A DNA stretch of 64,000 bases, taken from the NCBI GenBank assembly GCA_009937095.1, contig JAACDB010000093.1, positions 1 to 64,000 of the forward strand, given 5' to 3'. Below the pieces are notes generated by a model that had not been told where the DNA came from, made no database searches, and saw nothing but the letters and a program-made list of their open reading frames with translations. Shown here in pieces: positions 18,386 through 28,112 of this stretch (the first letter of the stretch is position 1; each line of letters begins with the position of its first letter). This DNA comes from Verrucomicrobiota bacterium. Its GTDB lineage: Bacteria; Verrucomicrobiota; Verrucomicrobiia; Opitutales; Coraliomargaritaceae. The position numbers were made by a program, and so were the translations under genes.

Positions 18386-19081
18386 TTACTTGGTAGCTTC
18401 GTGGATCGCCACGATCGAAAAAGTGAGAGCACGCGCGGTGACCCTTGGAAAACCCGCAGCCGTTACGTGATCCGCAAGTTGTGCGCGAGTGGGGAAGGCT
18501 TCGATGGATCCGGCAAGGTAATCGTAGGCACTTTTGTCACCCGTGGCGAGCGACGCAAGTCGCGGCAGGATATATTTGAGGTAAAGGTAATAGAACGGGC
18601 GAAACCAATGTCGCGGCTGGGAAAATTCCAGAATAAAGAGACGACCCCCCGGGCGCAGGATGCGGTGGATTTCCTCCAGGCCTTTTTGGCGGTCTTCAAA
18701 ATTGCGCACTCCAAATGCGATGGTGACCGCATCTACGGAATGGTCATCGAGGGGTAACTGCATGCAGTCACCGAAGGTGAACTCGAGGTCAGCGTATTCA
18801 GGGCGTTCCTTTTTTTTCTCGCGGGCGGCTTCAAGCATGGGCTCACAGAAGTCCATTCCGCGCACTGCGACCGCAGTACCAAGGCGGTCGCGAAGTTTAA
18901 AAGCAACGTCACCGCTACCGGTGGCAAGATCCACTAGAGAGCCCGGGGAAAAAGCGGCTACGCGGTCAGCGAGGACCTTGCGCCAATAATAATCGACGCC
19001 CCCACTGAGGAAATGATTGGCGAAATCATATCGGCTCGCGATATTAGCGAACATGCGATTAACGTTTTTACCTTCTGGCAT
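18386..19081 (-). CDS. ubiE: ubiquinone/menaquinone C-methyltransferase
   Basis: 231 residues. UbiE/MenG SAM-dependent methyltransferase that converts demethylmenaquinol to menaquinol (or the analogous ubiquinone step). Seen: [20 protein letters not shown], the first UbiE signature; the SAM site [33 protein letters not shown], the second signature; [14 protein letters not shown]. It starts at ATG 19081 and is convergent with the dnaA-side gene and divergent from the HU gene. Since the window encodes an alternative complex III that usually works with menaquinol, the menaquinone role (menG) is more likely; this is inference. Confidence 0.93.
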   Translation of the reverse strand: MPEGKNVNRMFANIASRYDFANHFLSGGVDYYWRKVLADRVAAFSPGSLVDLATGSGDVAFKLRDRLGTAVAVRGMDFCEPMLEAAREKKKERPEYADLEFTFGDCMQLPLDDHSVDAVTIAFGVRNFEDRQKGLEEIHRILRPGGRLFILEFSQPRHWFRPFYYLYLKYILPRLASLATGDKSAYDYLAGSIEAFPTRAQLADHVTAAGFPRVTARALTFSIVAIHEATK

Positions 19082-19209
19082 GAAAAAAATTTTTAACTTG
19101 TTGGCGTGAAGTACGTTTTCGAGTTTGACAGCAATTTCTCACGCTCGAAGTATCGAAAGCTCAAATACTTTAGCAGTCTACCTTTAATTGTCTTTCTATT
19201 AATCAGAGT

Positions 19210-19533
19210 ATGTCCAAAAACCTTACCAAGCGCGATATCGTCCTCGATATATACGAGGGTACCACCATCCCTCAAAAAGATGTCCGTGAAACCGTGCAAC
19301 GCACACTGAACGCGATTGCCAAAGCCTTGGCGGAAGGACGCAATGTCGAACTCAGAAACTTCGGCGTGTTCGAGGTGCAGGTGCGCAAATCCCGCATTGG
19401 GCGCAATCCCAATAAACCGGAAACGGACGTTGTTATTCCCACCCGCGCGGTGATCAAATTCAAGGCGGGCAAGGAATTGAAGGAAAAGCTCTCGGATTTG
19501 GATATTGATTCTTTAAACACAAAGGAGAGCTGA
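19210..19533 (+). CDS. HU/IHF family DNA-binding protein
   Basis: 107 residues. LTKRDIVLDIYEGTTIPQKDV ... TVQRTLNAIAKALAEGRNVELRNFGVFEV is the HU/IHF helical body, followed by the DNA-arm segment RKSRIGRNPNKPETDVVIPTRAV, with Pro of the arm tip in NPNKPET. It bends and packages DNA. The short acidic C-terminal tail (DLDIDSLNTKES) goes beyond the usual 90-99 residues. The start ATG 19210 lies about 130 bp from the divergent ubiE. It precedes hisS by 58 bp. Confidence 0.93.
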   Translation: MSKNLTKRDIVLDIYEGTTIPQKDVRETVQRTLNAIAKALAEGRNVELRNFGVFEVQVRKSRIGRNPNKPETDVVIPTRAVIKFKAGKELKEKLSDLDIDSLNTKES

Positions 19534-19591
19534 AGGTGAGCCGGCACGGATTCCCCGAAGCCAGACTTTAATTAACCTACCGACAGCAACC

Positions 19592-20926
19592 ATGAGCTGT
19601 GAGACCCTCCCCGGATTCCGGGCCTGCTATCCAGAAAACGGAACACGCCGCTCATATATTTTTGAACACTGGCGCACTGCGGCAGAGAGCTTTAATTTTC
19701 AGGAATACGATGCCCCGGTGCTGGAACCGTTGGAGCTTTATATCGAAAAATCCGGTGAGGAAATTGTGGGTCAGCTCTTTCACTTTGAGGATCGCGGTGG
19801 CCGCTCAGTAGCTTTGCGTCCGGAAATGACGCCATCGCTGGCGCGTCTCGTGGGCGCGAAAGCGAATAGCCTCAAACGCCCAATCAAGTGGTTTAATATT
19901 GGCGAGCATTATCGTTACGAACGACCACAGAAGGGCCGCCTGCGGGCGTTTTATCAGTTCAATGCCGACATTCTCGGCGAAGCCGGGGCCTTGGCGGATG
20001 CCGAATTAATCGCGCTTTTGGTGCAAACGCTGGAATCGTTTGGTTTGGGAGCGGGAGATTTCAAGGTGCGTTTAAGTGACCGGGATTTATGGCTTTTGCT
20101 CTTGGCGGCTGAGGGGATGGATGCCGAAAATTCGGCCACAGTACTGGGTATCATTGATAAGATGGAACGGAACAGCCGTGAAAAAACGCTGGAGCTCTTG
20201 GCAGGCGTACTGGGTGATAGCGCAGAGGCTTTTATGGAGACGGTGGCTTCGGTAGTGGCGATTCGTGGCTTTGCGGAATTGGAACAATATTTTAAAGCGC
20301 TGCCGCTGGAGGGTGCACTTTTAGAAACGGCTAAGTCACGACTGGCGGACTGGCGGGTTTTATTGGATGCGCTGGAGCACAGCGGGGCGGCTTCTTTTGT
20401 GGAGATAGACCTGGGGATTGTTCGGGGGTTGGCGTATTACACCGGTTTTGTTTTTGAAGCCTTTGAAGCAACAGGTGAAGGGCGTGCCTTGGCGGGTGGC
20501 GGTCGTTATGATGATTTGGTCGGGAAACTGTGTGGGCAATCGATGCCGGCAGTTGGTTTCGCGATGGGAGATGTTACGCTGGGTGATTTGCTCGAAAAGA
20601 AATCTTTGTTGGAAGTGGCGGAACCGACACCGGACTTTGTGCTGGTGATCGGTGGCCCGGCAGAACGAGCACAAGCTTTGAAAGATGCCGCATCGCTGCG
20701 TGCAGCGGGTTATTGTGTGGAATACCCCTTAAAGGAAGTGGCTTTTGGAAAACAGTTTAAGGATGCCAATCAACGGGGTGCACGCTTTGCCATTATTTAT
20801 GGTTCGGAGGAATTGGAATCCGGGATTTCGAAGGTGCGCGATTTGGAAGCGGGTAAGGAAACGGACTACCCGAGAGCCGATCTCGTCGAATTGGCAGAGT
20901 CGCTCTTTGGGGAGGGTCTGCAGTAG
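19592..20926 (+). CDS. hisS: histidyl-tRNA synthetase
   Basis: 444 residues, class II synthetase that charges tRNA-His. Seen: LRPEMTPSLARLV (motif I region), RYERPQKGRLRAFYQF (motif II), the histidine-binding IVRGLAYYTGFVFEA, GGGRYDDLVGKLCG (motif III region), and a C-terminal anticodon-binding domain (VLVIGGPAERAQAL ... GARFAIIYG). The GLAYYTG form replaces the Asp of the commoner GLDYYTG; this variant occurs in a HisS subgroup with LRPEMTP. A HisZ regulatory paralogue would normally lack the anticodon domain, so HisS is preferred. The stop is 3 bp before mazG. Confidence 0.9.
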   Translation: MSCETLPGFRACYPENGTRRSYIFEHWRTAAESFNFQEYDAPVLEPLELYIEKSGEEIVGQLFHFEDRGGRSVALRPEMTPSLARLVGAKANSLKRPIKWFNIGEHYRYERPQKGRLRAFYQFNADILGEAGALADAELIALLVQTLESFGLGAGDFKVRLSDRDLWLLLLAAEGMDAENSATVLGIIDKMERNSREKTLELLAGVLGDSAEAFMETVASVVAIRGFAELEQYFKALPLEGALLETAKSRLADWRVLLDALEHSGAASFVEIDLGIVRGLAYYTGFVFEAFEATGEGRALAGGGRYDDLVGKLCGQSMPAVGFAMGDVTLGDLLEKKSLLEVAEPTPDFVLVIGGPAERAQALKDAASLRAAGYCVEYPLKEVAFGKQFKDANQRGARFAIIYGSEELESGISKVRDLEAGKETDYPRADLVELAESLFGEGLQ

Positions 20927-20929
20927 CGC

Positions 20930-21589
20930 ATGAGTCAGTCCGGGATAGCAGCGCTCCTGGAGACCGTAGCAGCGCTACGCGATCCCGAGACGGGTTGCCC
21001 TTGGGATGTGGAGCAGGATCACCAGTCGATAACCGATTGCCTGATTGATGAATGCTGTGAATTGCTGCAAACGATTGACCGGGGTGACATGGAGCACATG
21101 GAAGAGGAGCTTGGTGATGTGCTCTTACAAGTCGTCATGCATGCCCAGATTGCGAAAGAGGCCGGTCATTTTGATTTTGATTCGGTTTGTCATGAAATTA
21201 ACGCGAAGCTCGTGCGTCGCCATCCACACGTTTTTGGAGATGGAAAGGTCAAAGATAGCGAGGCGCTCTTGGAGCAATGGGAGGCCATAAAATCGGCAGA
21301 GAAGAAGCGCGGTCCGGCAGAAAAGGGACGGTTCAAGGATTTACCCCGACCGCTGCCCGCGCTGATGTTTGCGCAGGATGTTTACAAGCAGATCGTTAAA
21401 AAGAAAATGGAGACGGGCGATTTGCTGGATCGGGAAGCGATTGAAAAGGAGGCGAAGGATCTGGATGCGGAGGCAATCGGGGCACGCTTGTTTGAAATCG
21501 CTGCGGCCTGTCGGGAACACAAATTGGATCCGGAAACCCTTTTGCGCCGCTACACTCAGCACGTAGTCGATACCCTTGAAGCGGAATAG
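20930..21589 (+). CDS. mazG: nucleoside triphosphate pyrophosphohydrolase
   Basis: 219 residues. MazG hydrolyses NTPs and dNTPs to monophosphate and pyrophosphate, removing damaged or alarmone-linked nucleotides. The N-terminal domain has LRDPETGCPWDVEQDHQSI, the metal-binding DECCELLQTID and EEELGDVLLQVVMHAQIA, and NAKLVRRHPHVFGD. The C-terminal half (residues about 130-219) is shorter than in E. coli MazG (263 residues), so the second domain is reduced. It begins 3 bp after hisS and is clearly co-transcribed. Confidence 0.94.
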   Translation: MSQSGIAALLETVAALRDPETGCPWDVEQDHQSITDCLIDECCELLQTIDRGDMEHMEEELGDVLLQVVMHAQIAKEAGHFDFDSVCHEINAKLVRRHPHVFGDGKVKDSEALLEQWEAIKSAEKKRGPAEKGRFKDLPRPLPALMFAQDVYKQIVKKKMETGDLLDREAIEKEAKDLDAEAIGARLFEIAAACREHKLDPETLLRRYTQHVVDTLEAE

Positions 21590-21632
21590 GGCCGCGACTT
21601 GCACGCTGGTTTGAAAACGCTAACATAAAAAA

Positions 21633-23621
21633 ATGCGCACAGCGGAGCAAACAGCAGGCGAGCGGGTGAATTCGTCCAATTGCGGGGCGATAGCGGATTC
21701 CTGTACGGAGCCGGAAGCTGGATTTTCGCGGGCTTGGTTGCGGGTTGGAATCGCGGCGGTCTTTGCGGGGCAAAGCATGGTGCTATCTCTGGCCCTAAAT
21801 ATGACCCCGCCGACTTTTGGGTCTCCGGTTTATTGGGTATTGCATGGCGGTTTAATGGTCTCGGCATTACTGGTATTGCTATTCCTGAGCGGGAGTTTGA
21901 TCGCTTCAACGCTTGCAATGTTACGCACGCGGCGGCTTTCCATTGACGGGCTTTTCATGTTGAGCCTCGGGGGTGCTTTTGTCGGATCGCTGCTTTCCTC
22001 GCTGACGGGTGAGGGCGCGGTTTTCTACGAAGTGGTCTCGGTCGTAATCATGATTCACGCCTTGGGTCGGGTCTTCAGTGAACGTTCCTTGTCGCGCATG
22101 CAGTCCGCCACTGAAAATTTGCGCGAGACTTTTGAACAGGTACGGGTCTTGAGAGAGGGAAGCTGGAAAGTGGAAAGGATCGCGTCGCTTCAAGTAGGGG
22201 AATCGGTACAAGTTGAGGCCGGAGCGGCGATTGGAGTGGACGGGCTCATCTTAGAGGGGAGTGGCTATGTGAATGAATCGGCGCTCTCCGGGGAGCCCTT
22301 GCCGGTTGTCCGTCGGGCGGGAGATCGACTGCGTGCCGGAACTTACTCGGTGGATGGGAATTTCGTAGTTCGTGCCGAGCGGGCTTTGGGCGAACGGGAA
22401 CTGGATGGCATCCTGACTGCGGTGCGGCGGCGGGAGGGGCGTTCTTCTTTGCTACAAGCGCAGGCAGATCGCTTGGTGCAGTTTTTCCTGCCCTTGGTCG
22501 CGGGCGGCAGTTTTTTGACGGCCTTGTATTGGTTCTCGGTTGGTGACTGGACGGAAGCGGTCTTTAACGCGATGGCGGTTTTATTGGTGGCCTGTCCCTG
22601 TGCGCTCGGTTTGGCGACTCCGGTGGCGATTTGGCAGGGCTCGTATCGCTTGTCGCAAAGTGGATTGGCGAGTCGTGACGGGGCTTTGATCGACACCTTG
22701 GCGCTATCCCGACGCATTTTCTTTGATAAGACCGGTACCTTGAGTGAGGCAAGTCTGCAGGTCACGGAGTGTTGCCTGGTGGAAGGGTGGCGCGAACGGA
22801 GCGAGGCATTACTGGAGGCGGTGAGAGCTTTGGAATCGAAGGCAGGGCATCCGGTGGCGCGTTCGTTGGTACGTTACTGCGGGGCGGGCGAGGCTGCGGC
22901 GGAATTGAAGGATTTAAAGCATTATCCCGGCGTGGGTATTGGTGGACGGGTAAAGGATCTCGAGTTGTGCGTGGGGGAAGCGGAATTGGTGCCGGAGGCT
23001 GATCTAACGGCAGGCTTGGCTTTGTTGCGAGAGCAGCAGGGCAAACGGGTTTATGTCTTTGTAGGGGCGGAACTGGCAGCGATCTTTGTTTTGCGCGAGC
23101 ATTTGCGGGAGGGAGTCGACTCCACTTGGGCGGAATTGGCTGCTCTGGGAGTGGCGACAGAAATTTTGACGGGTGACCCTCAGCCGGAATTGGATTTACC
23201 GGATTCGGTGGTGTTGCGGGCAGGATTGCTTGCAGAGGAAAAGACGGAGCGCGTGATGGCATCGAAGGCTGCGGGGGAACGGCCTTTGTTCGTTGGTGAT
23301 GGGATCAATGATTCCGGAGCAATGGTTGAGGCCGCGGCTTCGATTGCCATGGGAAGCGGAGCAGAATTGGCACGCAGTTCGGCAGCGGCTTTATTGGTAG
23401 GCGACCAAATCGCATTTTTGCCCGAGGCGATTCGATATGCGCGGGCAGTTCAGCAACGTCTGCGCTCCAATCTGGTGTATGCGGCCCTTTACAATACCGT
23501 AGGGATGACATTGGCGGCCACTGGAAACCTGCATCCGGTCGCGGCGGCCTGTATTATGTTTGTCTCCAGTGCGTGGGTGCTGAGCCGTGCCAGTCTCCCA
23601 CAGGGGTATAAAGTAAATTAA
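21633..23621 (+). CDS. copper-type P1B ATPase (CcoI/CopA-like)
   Basis: 662 residues. Membrane helices at about 28-52, 66-90, 100-125 and 130-150; actuator motif ALSGEPLPV (about 215); CPC metal site ACPCALGLATP (about 320); phosphorylation site FDKTGTLSE (about 364); HP motif SKAGHPVARSL; hinge GDGINDSG (about 555). These indicate a P1B-1 copper transporter. There is no N-terminal CxxC heavy-metal-associated domain, although a C...C pair occurs near residues 17-24. It lies 44 bp after mazG and 375 bp before the respiratory operon, whose oxidase is cbb3-type, so a CcoI-like role in oxidase copper supply is plausible. Confidence 0.88.
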   Translation: MRTAEQTAGERVNSSNCGAIADSCTEPEAGFSRAWLRVGIAAVFAGQSMVLSLALNMTPPTFGSPVYWVLHGGLMVSALLVLLFLSGSLIASTLAMLRTRRLSIDGLFMLSLGGAFVGSLLSSLTGEGAVFYEVVSVVIMIHALGRVFSERSLSRMQSATENLRETFEQVRVLREGSWKVERIASLQVGESVQVEAGAAIGVDGLILEGSGYVNESALSGEPLPVVRRAGDRLRAGTYSVDGNFVVRAERALGERELDGILTAVRRREGRSSLLQAQADRLVQFFLPLVAGGSFLTALYWFSVGDWTEAVFNAMAVLLVACPCALGLATPVAIWQGSYRLSQSGLASRDGALIDTLALSRRIFFDKTGTLSEASLQVTECCLVEGWRERSEALLEAVRALESKAGHPVARSLVRYCGAGEAAAELKDLKHYPGVGIGGRVKDLELCVGEAELVPEADLTAGLALLREQQGKRVYVFVGAELAAIFVLREHLREGVDSTWAELAALGVATEILTGDPQPELDLPDSVVLRAGLLAEEKTERVMASKAAGERPLFVGDGINDSGAMVEAAASIAMGSGAELARSSAAALLVGDQIAFLPEAIRYARAVQQRLRSNLVYAALYNTVGMTLAATGNLHPVAAACIMFVSSAWVLSRASLPQGYKVN

Positions 23622-23996
23622 TAGTCGAGATTTGTTTTACTTATTGATGCCCCATAGGACGAAGTGGGCATTGCCAAAGCAGATTCAAGTTTCTAATACA
23701 TTTAAGCAACTTTACTAATCATTGAGCGGATTCCTTGTGACGGGGTAAAGATCACTCACTGTTAGTAGTTCTCTTCTTCATTTTTGTCTCACAATAGGGC
23801 GTTAAATCGCGCATTTCCCTTAAAAAACAATTGCTATTATTGCCTAGCAGAATTTTATCCATGTTTTCGATGAATAACGGTCTTCTAAGGAACGTCTTTG
23901 CGACTGCATCAGCGACCCTTTCCCCACTTGGTTCAAGCGGGGTTTTTGCATCAACCCCGCTCATAAAACCTGAGCACATGCCCTTCTAGATAGACG
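23622..23996. other. intergenic region before the respiratory operon
   Basis: 375 bp without a convincing gene. A potential hairpin, ATGCCCCA with TGGGCAT, lies at 23646-23672 just after the ATPase stop but lacks a T run. The middle is AT-rich, and a stronger hairpin followed by T residues lies at 23922-23948. The promoter of the actA-ccoP operon should be here, but I cannot place it with confidence. Confidence 0.5.
23922..23948 (+). terminator. terminator or attenuator-like hairpin upstream of actA
   Basis: Stem CCCCACTTG (23922-23930) and CAAGCGGGG (23934-23942), nine positions with one A/C mismatch, loop GTT, followed by TTTTTG. It lies 48 bp before actA, an odd place for a simple terminator because the ATPase gene ended 300 bp earlier, so an attenuator for the act operon is possible. 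Confidence 0.55.
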
Positions 23997-24650
23997 ATGG
24001 CTAATGTATTTCCAAAATGGGTGAATACCGTTCCGATCAAACTGATCGTTTCGATACTTTTGATTAAGACCGCAGTGGTGCTGGGAGTGACTTATTATTG
24101 CACGCCTAAATACACACGGGTCGGATATGCGCCAACGCAACCCGTGGCCTTCAGTCATGCCTTGCATTCGGGGCAGCTGGAAATCGATTGCCGTTATTGT
24201 CATACCTATGTGGACCGTTCCGGGCACTCAAACGTACCCACGACCGAAGTTTGCATGAGTTGCCACAGTATGGTGCGGAAGGACGACCCGCAATTGGCAG
24301 TAGTGCGCGATAGTTATGAATCCGGGGAACCGGTGCCATGGGTACGCATTCACAAGGTTCCCGATTACGTATATTTCAATCACGCGGTGCACGTTAACCG
24401 CGGTATCAGCTGCGTGGAATGCCATGGGCGCATCGATGAAATGGAAGTGGTGCATCACGCCAAGCCGCTGAGTATGGGCTTTTGCCTCGAGTGTCACCGC
24501 AATCCCGAGGATTATATCCGTCCCGTAGAAGAGGTTTACAATCTTGATTGGGAGCGCCCCACGGATGCTGCCAGCCAAGCCGAATTTGAAGGCTTTGTCC
24601 ACGATTGGAAAGTCAACCCGCCACAAAGCTGCTCCGGCTGTCACCGATAA
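23997..24650 (+). CDS. actA: alternative complex III subunit ActA, pentaheme cytochrome c
   Basis: 217 residues. One N-terminal membrane segment (about 13-33) anchors a periplasmic domain with five CxxCH heme sites: CRYCH (65-69), CMSCH (86-90), CVECH (139-143), CLECH (163-167) and CSGCH (212-216). Five hemes is the known count for ActA of alternative complex III, the quinol:electron-acceptor oxidoreductase that replaces cytochrome bc1 in several phyla. It is the first gene of a 12-gene same-strand array; actB follows after 18 bp. Start ATG 23997. Confidence 0.95.
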   Translation: MANVFPKWVNTVPIKLIVSILLIKTAVVLGVTYYCTPKYTRVGYAPTQPVAFSHALHSGQLEIDCRYCHTYVDRSGHSNVPTTEVCMSCHSMVRKDDPQLAVVRDSYESGEPVPWVRIHKVPDYVYFNHAVHVNRGISCVECHGRIDEMEVVHHAKPLSMGFCLECHRNPEDYIRPVEEVYNLDWERPTDAASQAEFEGFVHDWKVNPPQSCSGCHR

Positions 24651-24668
24651 ACGATCTTACGAACTACG

Positions 24669-27600
24669 ATGAACGAATTTGAAAATTCTGGCCCCCGCTA
24701 TTGGAAAAGCCTCGACGGACTTGCGGAAACCCCTGCCTTCAAGGAATGGGTAGAACGTGAATTCCCGGCCGGTGCTGCCGAGCTGGAGGGTGTCAATCGC
24801 CGTCAATTCATGAAAGTGATGGCGGCATCGTTTGGATTGGCTGGCATGGGTATGGCCGGTTGCCGCCGTCCGGTACAAACAATTTTACCCTACGCCAAAC
24901 AACCGGAAAACCTCATTCCCGGCGTGCCTTCTTATTACGCAAGCTCCATGCCGGGCTTGAGTGGTAACGTTCCCCTTATCGTGGAGACCCACAGCGGGCG
25001 TCCGACCAAGATTGAGGGCAATCCTAGCTACACTCCTTTTGGCGGTGCCAGCAGCATTCAATCACAAGCGAGCGTCCTGGATCTCTATGATCCCGACCGC
25101 GCCACCAAAAGCATGGCAAAGGGTGGAACGCTCTCGCCGGAAAAAGTACGCGACCTTCTGGAATCGATTCGCAAGGCGCACGCCGCAGACAAGGGCAAGG
25201 GTTTGGTCGTATTGACCGAACCGGGCACCTCGCCCAGCCGTGCTGCGCTCTTGGATTCCCTGCAGAAAAATTTCCCGGAAGCGACCCTTGCGGAATACGC
25301 ACCTTTAGTGGCCAACCATTCCCGCGAAGCCGCGGCATTGGTTTTTGGAAGCCCTCTGGAAGCCCAGCCGCAGTTTGAGCAGGCCGAGCGCATCCTCTCA
25401 ATAGATGCCGATTTTATCAGCGAAGGAGATGGCAACACAGCCTACGCCCGCGCCTTCACCAAGACCCGCAAGGTCAAGGATCAGAGTGATGCCGCCAAGA
25501 TGAGCCGTCTTTATGTCGCGGAAAGCCTTTTAACCAACACCGGATCCATGGCGGATCACCGCCTGCGTTTGAGCAGTTCCGAGATGGGTGCCCTGGCAGC
25601 GGCGATCGCAGTCGAGGTGCTCAAAGCGAAAAAGCTGGGGGGTTCCTTGCTGGGAGCACTCGAGGGAGTGGCCTCCACCCTGGAAATCGACCGCAAATGG
25701 GTTGAGGAATGCGCTGCGGATCTGGTCTCCCACGAAGGGCATGCCGTCGTGGTTGCGGGTGCACACCTGTCTAAATCGGTACATGTAATCGTTCATGCGC
25801 TCAATGCCGCATTGCGGGCACCGGTGAATTACCTACCTGCCACCCCAAGTGGTTCTGGACTGAAAGCGGCAGTGGATCGTTTGAATGCCGGCGGGGTTGA
25901 AAATCTCATCATTCTTGGCGGCAATCCGGTTTACAATGCCCCGGTTGATCTGGACTGGAGCTCTGCACAGGCTAAGGCGCAGCAAAGCATTTGTCTCAGT
26001 GACGGCGCCAACGAAACCACGGCCGCTGCGGATGTCCTGATTGCGCGTTCCCATTACCTTGAATCCTGGAGCGATGGCCGCACCTTTGACGGTACTCTCG
26101 TGCCAGTGCAGCCCATGATTGAGCCGCTCTTTGCTACCATCAGCGACTTGGAAGTCTTGGCACGGCTCGCGGGGGCAGAGTCCAACGATCCTTACGTAAT
26201 CGTGCAGACGACCTTTAAGACTCTTGGCGGTTCCGACTTCAACCGTTTCCTATCCGTTGGTTTACTTGAAAACAGCGCACCGAAACCGGTTAAGGTTTCC
26301 GCGCAATACACCGCCGCTGCCAAGGCAGTTACTGCGGATTCCGCGCTAGCACCGTCGTCCCGCCCGAAGGCTTCTGCTCTGGAGGTACGTTATACCGCCA
26401 GCTCGCACACCTATGACGGTCGTTATTCCAATAACGGATGGCTTTTGGAATGTCCTGATCCCATCACGAAGTTGACTTGGGACAATGCCATTTTGATCAG
26501 TCCGCGTCTCGCCAAGGAATTGGAAGCGCGCGACGGGGTACCGATTTTCCCCGCCAAGAAACCCATGAATCAGGACAATGCCTTCTTCGAGTCGGCAAAG
26601 GGTACCTTGCAAAATAACAAGGCGGTCTTCAACCGTGGCAAGGAAATGGCGGTCCTGGCTGAATTAACGGTCAACGGTCGCAGTATTAAAGCACCGGTAC
26701 ACGTCGTGCCGGGACTGGCTAATTACACCATTCAACTCCCTCTGGGCTTTGGCCGCAAGGTGACCGGTCGCGTAGGGCAGGGCAGTGGTTTTGATTTCTA
26801 CGCTTTGCGCGAATCCGGTGCGAGCGGTTACGCCCTCAAGGCGGCGCTCAAATTGACGCAGGAAACCTACCGCCTCGCGAATACGCAGGAGCATTGGTCC
26901 ATGGAAGGACGCGCCATCATCCGAGAGGGCAACGCTGCCGATTATGTTAAAAAGCCGGACTTCGCCCAAAAGATGGGTGTGGAATCCCATGCCCCCGCAA
27001 ATTACGGCAAATACAAGGACAAGTCTCTGCAGGAAAAATCCTTGAACAATTATCGGGGTAATTCCGCTTACGAGCACCCGAAATTCAACGCCCCTGATCC
27101 CAACGTGAAAGTCTGGAAGGGCAACGAGGACAAATTCCCCAAGCCGCAACAATGGGGCATGTCTATCGATTTGAACAGTTGCACCGGTTGTGCCGCTTGT
27201 GTGGTTGCCTGCCAAAGCGAAAACAACATCCCCATCGTGGGTAAGGAGCAAACCCTGCGCGGGCGTGAAATGCACTGGATGCGCATCGACCGTTATTTCT
27301 CGGCGGCGGAGTACGACCAAACCAGCGTGCCGGAAGAGGTGCAGGTTTCCTTTATGGGCATGCTTTGTCAGCACTGTGAGAATGCCCCTTGCGAGAGCGT
27401 CTGCCCCGTCAATGCCACCGTACACGACCGTACCGGTCTTAACGTGATGGCTTACAACCGTTGCGTGGGTACCCGTTACTGCGCGAACAATTGCCCCTAT
27501 AAAGTGCGCCGCTTTAATTTCTTCGATTGGAACAAGCGCCAGATCGGTGACTTCTATAAAGGCCCCTTCGGCAAAGTGGATGTTCCCGAAACGGAAAAAA

Positions 27601-28091
27601 TGCAGAAGAACCCGAATGTCACTGTTCGTATGCGCGGGGTCATGGAGAAGTGCACCTTCTGTGTACAACGGATTGAATCTGCCAAGATCGCGCAGAAACG
27701 CGTTGCCGGTGCCTCCGACGACATTCGCGTGAAGGACGGCGCCATCAAGACTGCCTGTGAACAGGTATGTCCTACTGATGCCATCGTCTTTGGTGATATT
27801 TCGGATCCCAATTCCGCAGTTTCTCAAGCGAAGGACAGCGACCGCGACTATTCCGTTTTGGGTTACCTGAACAACCGTCCACGCACCACCTATTTGGCGC
27901 GTTTGCGCAATCCCAACAAACGCATGCCCGACTATTACGCAAAGCCCTTTGCCTATAAGCAATATGATGAGCGTTACGGTCACGGCAGCGCAGCCGGTCA
28001 CGGTGATTCCCATGACGACCACGGCGACCACGGCGACCACGGCGACCACGCACACGATTCACACGCAGCGGAGACCCACGGGGCGCACTAA
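24669..28091 (+). CDS. actB: alternative complex III subunit ActB, molybdopterin-like/iron-sulfur protein
   Basis: 1140 residues. A Tat-type signal [17 protein letters not shown] (about 42-58) runs into MGMAGC, a possible lipobox. Residues about 80-720 correspond to a molybdopterin-oxidoreductase fold that in this family binds no molybdenum. The C-terminal part (about 830-1080) is a four-cluster ferredoxin domain: [46 protein letters not shown] and [14 protein letters not shown]. It takes electrons from quinol and feeds the ActA/ActE hemes. The last 30 or so residues are a His/Asp/Gly-rich tail ([12 protein letters not shown]). Confidence 0.95.
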   Translation: MNEFENSGPRYWKSLDGLAETPAFKEWVEREFPAGAAELEGVNRRQFMKVMAASFGLAGMGMAGCRRPVQTILPYAKQPENLIPGVPSYYASSMPGLSGNVPLIVETHSGRPTKIEGNPSYTPFGGASSIQSQASVLDLYDPDRATKSMAKGGTLSPEKVRDLLESIRKAHAADKGKGLVVLTEPGTSPSRAALLDSLQKNFPEATLAEYAPLVANHSREAAALVFGSPLEAQPQFEQAERILSIDADFISEGDGNTAYARAFTKTRKVKDQSDAAKMSRLYVAESLLTNTGSMADHRLRLSSSEMGALAAAIAVEVLKAKKLGGSLLGALEGVASTLEIDRKWVEECAADLVSHEGHAVVVAGAHLSKSVHVIVHALNAALRAPVNYLPATPSGSGLKAAVDRLNAGGVENLIILGGNPVYNAPVDLDWSSAQAKAQQSICLSDGANETTAAADVLIARSHYLESWSDGRTFDGTLVPVQPMIEPLFATISDLEVLARLAGAESNDPYVIVQTTFKTLGGSDFNRFLSVGLLENSAPKPVKVSAQYTAAAKAVTADSALAPSSRPKASALEVRYTASSHTYDGRYSNNGWLLECPDPITKLTWDNAILISPRLAKELEARDGVPIFPAKKPMNQDNAFFESAKGTLQNNKAVFNRGKEMAVLAELTVNGRSIKAPVHVVPGLANYTIQLPLGFGRKVTGRVGQGSGFDFYALRESGASGYALKAALKLTQETYRLANTQEHWSMEGRAIIREGNAADYVKKPDFAQKMGVESHAPANYGKYKDKSLQEKSLNNYRGNSAYEHPKFNAPDPNVKVWKGNEDKFPKPQQWGMSIDLNSCTGCAACVVACQSENNIPIVGKEQTLRGREMHWMRIDRYFSAAEYDQTSVPEEVQVSFMGMLCQHCENAPCESVCPVNATVHDRTGLNVMAYNRCVGTRYCANNCPYKVRRFNFFDWNKRQIGDFYKGPFGKVDVPETEKMQKNPNVTVRMRGVMEKCTFCVQRIESAKIAQKRVAGASDDIRVKDGAIKTACEQVCPTDAIVFGDISDPNSAVSQAKDSDRDYSVLGYLNNRPRTTYLARLRNPNKRMPDYYAKPFAYKQYDERYGHGSAAGHGDSHDDHGDHGDHGDHAHDSHAAETHGAH

Positions 28092-28112
28092 CTTTAACCC
28101 CCACCAGTAACG

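Noticed and set aside
23752-23979. A 75-residue open frame on the minus strand before actA
   Set aside because: No ribosome site or motif, and it covers the terminator-like hairpin.
26664-28055. A 463-residue open frame on the minus strand inside actB
   Set aside because: The ferredoxin clusters of ActB lie in the plus frame; the antisense frame has no recognisable motif.
27990-28091. Repeats of GACCACGGC as a tandem DNA repeat element
   Set aside because: They are codons of the His/Asp/Gly tail of ActB, in frame, not a separate repeat.
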